From the NCBI RefSeq assembly GCF_003697845.1, contig NZ_RDQE01000010.1, positions 1 to 64,000 of the forward strand: a DNA stretch of 64,000 nucleotides. The letters run 5' to 3'. Shown here one piece after another: positions 60,596-64,000 of the stretch. Within the stretch, counting starts at the first letter, position 1. Every line of letters starts with the position of its first letter. Made by a program: the position numbers and the translations under genes. The notes beneath the pieces are model-generated. The model did not search any database. It was not told the origin of the DNA and worked only from the letters and a program-made list of their open reading frames with translations. Source of the stretch: Halobellus captivus (GTDB lineage Archaea > Halobacteriota > Halobacteria > Halobacteriales > Haloferacaceae).

Positions 60596-61627
60596 TCAGT
60601 CGTCGGCGCGGGGCGTCGGCGGCGATCCGGCGAGCCGGTCACGATCGTGCGGGGCCTCCCAGTCGAGGTCGGGGCCGCGAGCGATGATCCCGCTCGGAGT
60701 GACGTCCGGATGGGTCGTGTAGTAGTGCTCCTTGATGTGGGCCATGTTCACCGTGTCGGCGACGCCCGGGGTGGTGTACAGGTCGCGCAGGTACGGCCAG
60801 AGGTGGTCGTACTGGTGGACGTACTGCCGATTACACATGAAGTGCGTGTGATACACCTGGTCGAAGCGGATCAGGGTGGTGAACAGACAGAGGTCTGCCT
60901 CCGTCAGGGAGTCGCCGACGAGATACCGGTTCTCAGCGAGGTGCTCGTCCCACCGGTCGAGTGCGCCGAACAGGTCGTCGACGGCGTCGTCGTAGGCCGC
61001 CTGCGAGGTCGCGAAGCCGGCGCGGTAGACGCCGTTGTTGACCGGCTCGTAGATCTCGGTGACCGTCTCGTCGACGTCCGCGACGGTCGCGTCGTCGTCG
61101 GGGCCGGGCAACAGCGAGACGTCGTTGCCGAGGTCGTCGAAGGCGGTGGTCAACGTCCGCAGGACCTCCCGGGACTCGTTGTTGACGATCGTGTCCTCCT
61201 CCGTGTCCCAGAGGACGGGGACGGTCACCCGGCAGGTCGCGTCGGGGTCGGCCGCGACGTACAGCTCGCGGAGGTAGTCGCTCCCGTGGATCCGGTCGGG
61301 GGTACACCCCTCCTTCTCCGGGGAGAACTGCCACCCGTCCTCGCCGCGCCACGGGTCGACGACGCTGACGCCGATGGCGTCCTCCAAGCCGAGCAGCGAC
61401 CGCGCCAGCAACGTACGATGGGCCCACGGGCAGGCGTACGAGACGTAGAGGTGGTACCGGCCCGCCTCCGGCTGGAACCGCTCGTCGGGCTCGGCGTCGA
61501 CGTGGTCGGGCACGTCGCTGCCGGCGATCCAGTTCCGGAAGGTGGTCTCCCCGCGCTGGAACGCACCCTCCTCGTCGGTCGATTCGTACGCGCCGGTCCG
61601 CCACTCGCCGTCGACGAGTTGGTTCAT
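60596..61627 (-). CDS. Xi-class glutathione S-transferase / glutathionyl-hydroquinone reductase-like
   Basis: 343 residues. The thioredoxin fold carries Y-A-C-P-W-A-H-R (Cys around 69) and the following V-P-V-L-W-D; the helical C-terminus has V-N-N-G-V-Y-R-A-G-F-A, L-T-E-A-D-L-C-L-F-T-T-L-I-R-F-D. These match Xi-class GSTs that reduce glutathionyl-hydroquinones. Halophilic archaea generally lack glutathione, so the physiological thiol may be gamma-glutamylcysteine. It is a stand-alone gene. Confidence 0.92.
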   Translation of the reverse strand: MNQLVDGEWRTGAYESTDEEGAFQRGETTFRNWIAGSDVPDHVDAEPDERFQPEAGRYHLYVSYACPWAHRTLLARSLLGLEDAIGVSVVDPWRGEDGWQFSPEKEGCTPDRIHGSDYLRELYVAADPDATCRVTVPVLWDTEEDTIVNNESREVLRTLTTAFDDLGNDVSLLPGPDDDATVADVDETVTEIYEPVNNGVYRAGFATSQAAYDDAVDDLFGALDRWDEHLAENRYLVGDSLTEADLCLFTTLIRFDQVYHTHFMCNRQYVHQYDHLWPYLRDLYTTPGVADTVNMAHIKEHYYTTHPDVTPSGIIARGPDLDWEAPHDRDRLAGSPPTPRADD

Positions 61628-61877
61628 GGGCGTACAACGGTCTCGAGACGGATAACCGGGCCGGGGACACGGGCGTCACCGGGTCGAGCCCTCCGATCCT
61701 CGAGTGCGATCGTTGCCGCATGCCGACGGCTTTAACTCGGCCGACGCGGTACGTGTCTCCGTCATGGCCGCACAGGCGATGGATCGCGTTCCGCGATCGT
61801 AACGAGGAGTTCTACGTGAGCACGGACAGGACAGCGCGGGCGACGGTCGCTCGCCGATCGACGTGGGGTGTAACGGG

Positions 61878-62741
61878 ATGTTGACCGGTAGCGAGAGCGA
61901 GGCCACCGGGGAGGACCACGGGACGTCCGACCGGGAGGTCCCGGAGGACGCGGGCCCGATGGTTCGCGCCGGGATCGACGCGGCCGCGTTGAAGCCGGCC
62001 GAGTGCGACGTCTCCCGGGCGGTCGACCTCCCGGTCGACCGCGTGGCGATCGACTACGAGGGTCGAGAGCACTTCCCGGACGCCGCGACGCTCGAGGCGA
62101 TCGCCGACGCGAAGTCGCTGTACGTCACCACGCCGGTCCGCGCCGACGGCTTCGACCCGCTCGGCGACGACTCGCTGCTCGACCGCATCCCGGACCGAGC
62201 CCGACGGCTGCTCGTCGCCGGTCACGGCGCGTACCTCGACGAGTCGGAGGCGTCCCGCGCGATCGCCCCGCGGTTCGGGGCCGCCCGGGAGGCCGCCCCG
62301 GACGCCTGGGTCGGGACCGAGGGCGTCGAACGGCTCGCGCTCGCGGCCGGCGGGACGCAGTACGAACTGCTCTCGCGGTCGACCGACCGGGACGCTCGCG
62401 CGCTCCGTGCCGCCGGGTTCGACGGCGAGATAGCCGTCTACGCGCCGACCGTGCTGACCGACGACGAGGACGCGGTCCTCGACGGCGTCGGCGCGTACGT
62501 CTCCCGGCGGCGACCGGTCGCCCGCGCGCTCCCCGACGGGGGCGACGCGAACGGCGGGACACCCCCGACGGACGCGACAGCCACGGGACGGACCCGCGAG
62601 GTCCTCTCGGCTGCCGCACGCGACTTCGCGCTCGTCGGGTCGCCGGAGACCGTCCGCGAGCGCGTCGCGGAGCTCCGGGAGGCGGGCGTCGACCGCGTCG
62701 TCGGCTACCCCGCCCGCGGGATCGACGAGTTCCTGTCGTAG
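61878..62741 (+). CDS. Haloarchaeal TIM-barrel protein, luciferase-like C-terminus
   Basis: 287 residues from ATG 61878; GTG 61863 is an alternative. The opening 30 residues are acidic and low complexity. The remainder is alternating alpha-beta (G-I-D-A-A-A-L-K-P-A, L-Y-V-T-T-P-V-R-A-D-G-F-D, L-V-A-G-H-G-A-Y-L, Q-Y-E-L-L-S-R-S). It ends in L-V-G-S-P-E-T-V-R-E-R-V-A-E-L-R-E-A-G-V-D-R-V-V-G-Y-P, a segment of F420/flavin luciferase-like monooxygenases. May be a shortened or degenerate member, since no cofactor residues can be assigned. Function unknown. Confidence 0.7.
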   Translation: MLTGSESEATGEDHGTSDREVPEDAGPMVRAGIDAAALKPAECDVSRAVDLPVDRVAIDYEGREHFPDAATLEAIADAKSLYVTTPVRADGFDPLGDDSLLDRIPDRARRLLVAGHGAYLDESEASRAIAPRFGAAREAAPDAWVGTEGVERLALAAGGTQYELLSRSTDRDARALRAAGFDGEIAVYAPTVLTDDEDAVLDGVGAYVSRRRPVARALPDGGDANGGTPPTDATATGRTREVLSAAARDFALVGSPETVRERVAELREAGVDRVVGYPARGIDEFLS

Positions 62742-62769
62742 GAACCTCGTTCCCGCAGCCGCCGGACCG

Positions 62770-62777
62770 TTTTTATC
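62770..62777 (+). promoter_or_regulatory. TATA-like box of DAO-family gene
   Basis: A TTTTTATC element is centred 27 nt before ATG 62800, the leaderless layout seen throughout the window. Confidence 0.5.
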
Positions 62778-62799
62778 GACGCTTCGAGAAGGGTCGTCG

Positions 62800-63984
62800 A
62801 TGACGGACTCGAACCCTTCGGACGGCGCGGAGCCCTCGGATCCCGCGGTGGCGGTCGTCGGCGGCGGTGCGGTCGGCGTCACCGCCGCTCACGACCTCGC
62901 CGCGCGCGGCGCGACGGTGACGCTCTTCGAACGTAACGATCTCGCGAGCGGCGCGTCCGGACGGGCGGCAGGCGTCCTCTACGACGCCTACGCCGAGGAC
63001 GTCGACGCGGCGATCGGCGCGCGCGCGATGGAGCGGTTCCGCGGGTTCGATCGGACGCTGCCCGGCTTCGAGTTCACCCCGTGTCCGTACGTCATCGCGG
63101 TTCGCGAGGGCGACGAGGACGCCGGGGCGGTGCCGGAGATGGTCGACCGAATGCGCGAGCACGGCCGGGACGTCTCGGTCGTCGAGCCCGACGCGCTCGG
63201 CGAGCGGTTCCCGCTCTCGACGGACGACCTCGCGGTCGCCGCGGTCGGCGAGGGGGCGGGGTGGGCCGACCCGGGAAGCTACGTCGTCGCGCTCGGCGAG
63301 CGCGCGGCCCGCGAGGGGGTGACGATCGAGACCGAAAGCGAGGTGGAACCCGTCGCTGACGCGGGCGCGACGCTCCGCGTCGACGGCGCGGAGCGCGCGT
63401 ACGACGCGGTCGTCGTCGCGGTCGGCGCACACACCGAGCGCTTCCTCGGAGCCGCCGGGATCGCGGTGCCGGTGAAGCCGTACCGCGTCCAGGCGCTGAC
63501 GAGCCGCGTCGCATACGACGGGCCGATGACGTACGACGCGACCGCCGGCGTCTACTTCCGTCCGCACCCGACCGGACTGTTGGCGGGCGACGGCACCGAG
63601 CCGTTCGAGGCCGACCCCGACGCGTACGACCGCGAGGGCGACGACTGGTTCGTCGAGAACGTCTCGGCGGCGCTCCGCGAGCGCGCCGCCTACGACCCCG
63701 AGGTGGAGCGCGCGTGGGCCGGCCTCTGTACGGCGACGCCCGACGGCGACCCGCTTCTCGGCCCCGTCGCCGACGGCGTCTTCGTCGCCGCCGGCTGGCA
63801 GGGGCACGGGTTCATGCGCGCGCCGGCGACCGGGGAGGTCCTCGCCGAGGGCGTCCTCGCCTCGCTGTCGGGCGCGGCGGTCGGCGACGACGGCTCGCCG
63901 TGGGTCGAGGCCTTCGATCCGGACCGGTTCGAGGGCGACGAGACGTTCGAGATCGAGGAAGGGATGTCGGTACGGAACCGCTGA
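62800..63984 (+). CDS. FAD-dependent oxidoreductase (DAO family)
   Basis: 394 residues. N-terminal FAD site V-A-V-V-G-G-G-A-V-G-V-T-A-A-H-D-L-A followed by F-E-R-N at the second strand, then S-G-A-S-G-R-A-A-G-V, Y-D-A-V-V-V-A-V-G-A-H-T, V-K-P-Y-R-V-Q, and the C-terminal G-W-Q-G-H-G-F-M-R-A-P-A-T-G. Amino-acid or glycine/sarcosine oxidase-like dehydrogenase; the substrate cannot be read. It ends just before the window edge and is complete. Confidence 0.9.
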   Translation: MTDSNPSDGAEPSDPAVAVVGGGAVGVTAAHDLAARGATVTLFERNDLASGASGRAAGVLYDAYAEDVDAAIGARAMERFRGFDRTLPGFEFTPCPYVIAVREGDEDAGAVPEMVDRMREHGRDVSVVEPDALGERFPLSTDDLAVAAVGEGAGWADPGSYVVALGERAAREGVTIETESEVEPVADAGATLRVDGAERAYDAVVVAVGAHTERFLGAAGIAVPVKPYRVQALTSRVAYDGPMTYDATAGVYFRPHPTGLLAGDGTEPFEADPDAYDREGDDWFVENVSAALRERAAYDPEVERAWAGLCTATPDGDPLLGPVADGVFVAAGWQGHGFMRAPATGEVLAEGVLASLSGAAVGDDGSPWVEAFDPDRFEGDETFEIEEGMSVRNR

Positions 63985-64000
63985 TATCGAGAGGGGGGCC

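Overview
This 64 kb window comes from a haloarchaeon, probably Halorubrum or a close relative. The coding GC is high, predicted proteins are strongly acidic, and several short families are known mainly from haloarchaea (DUF5786, DUF5800, a DUF6517-like Tat lipoprotein). Core genes are archaeal: AglB, aIF2-alpha, Nop10, L44e, S27e, RNase P Rnp2/Rnp3, proteasome alpha, TFS and aCPSF1. Many genes have a TTTATA-like box 25-32 nt before the start codon, as expected for leaderless haloarchaeal transcripts. I saw no rRNA, tRNA or CRISPR array.

Region 1 (1-14.2 kb) is an N-glycosylation locus. It has oligosaccharyltransferase AglB followed 5 nt later by a DUF368 protein (family of polyprenyl-phosphate translocases), a lipid-linked-sugar flippase, two sulfatase-like enzymes, a GT61 transferase, two GT2 transferases (one AglG-like) and UDP-glucose dehydrogenase AglM. 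The 4.3-10.5 kb part is visibly AT-richer and carries a gene remnant, which suggests an exchanged glycan island. The left edge holds the tail of an IS6-like transposase.

Region 2 (14-28.7 kb) is the most unusual. A tight three-gene minus-strand operon encodes a 1056-aa tubulin/FtsZ-superfamily protein with coiled coils, a multi-pass membrane GTPase, and a single-pass protein with an unrecognised N-terminal domain and extracellular carboxypeptidase-regulatory-like repeats. This resembles the FtsZl1-type membrane-remodelling system predicted from comparative genomics, with different partners. Next to it, a plus-strand gene encodes a Tat-exported eight-bladed PQQ-like propeller joined through one membrane helix to a degenerate protein-kinase domain, followed by a small lipoprotein. 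An iron-type alcohol dehydrogenase and a MATE transporter follow.

Region 3 (28.7-53.6 kb) is mostly housekeeping: an EamA half-transporter, a tandem VOC protein, thiolase with its OB/Zn-ribbon partner, PAC2 chaperone, the L44e-S27e-aIF2a-Nop10 cluster, an M42 peptidase, a zinc alcohol dehydrogenase, an orphan E1-alpha, a bactofilin-like protein, the Rnp3-methyltransferase-Rnp2-PsmA cluster, aCPSF1, methylglyoxal synthase, TFS and AlaX. One small membrane gene near 38.7 kb is frameshifted.

Region 4 (53.6-64 kb) opens with about 690 nt of GC-rich, hairpin-rich DNA without a convincing gene. It then has an HD-domain protein, a TetR regulator divergent from a secreted NEW3/CARDB-like protein plus RND exporter with a TetR-type palindrome between them, a glutathionyl-hydroquinone-reductase-like GST, a luciferase-like TIM-barrel hypothetical and a FAD oxidoreductase.
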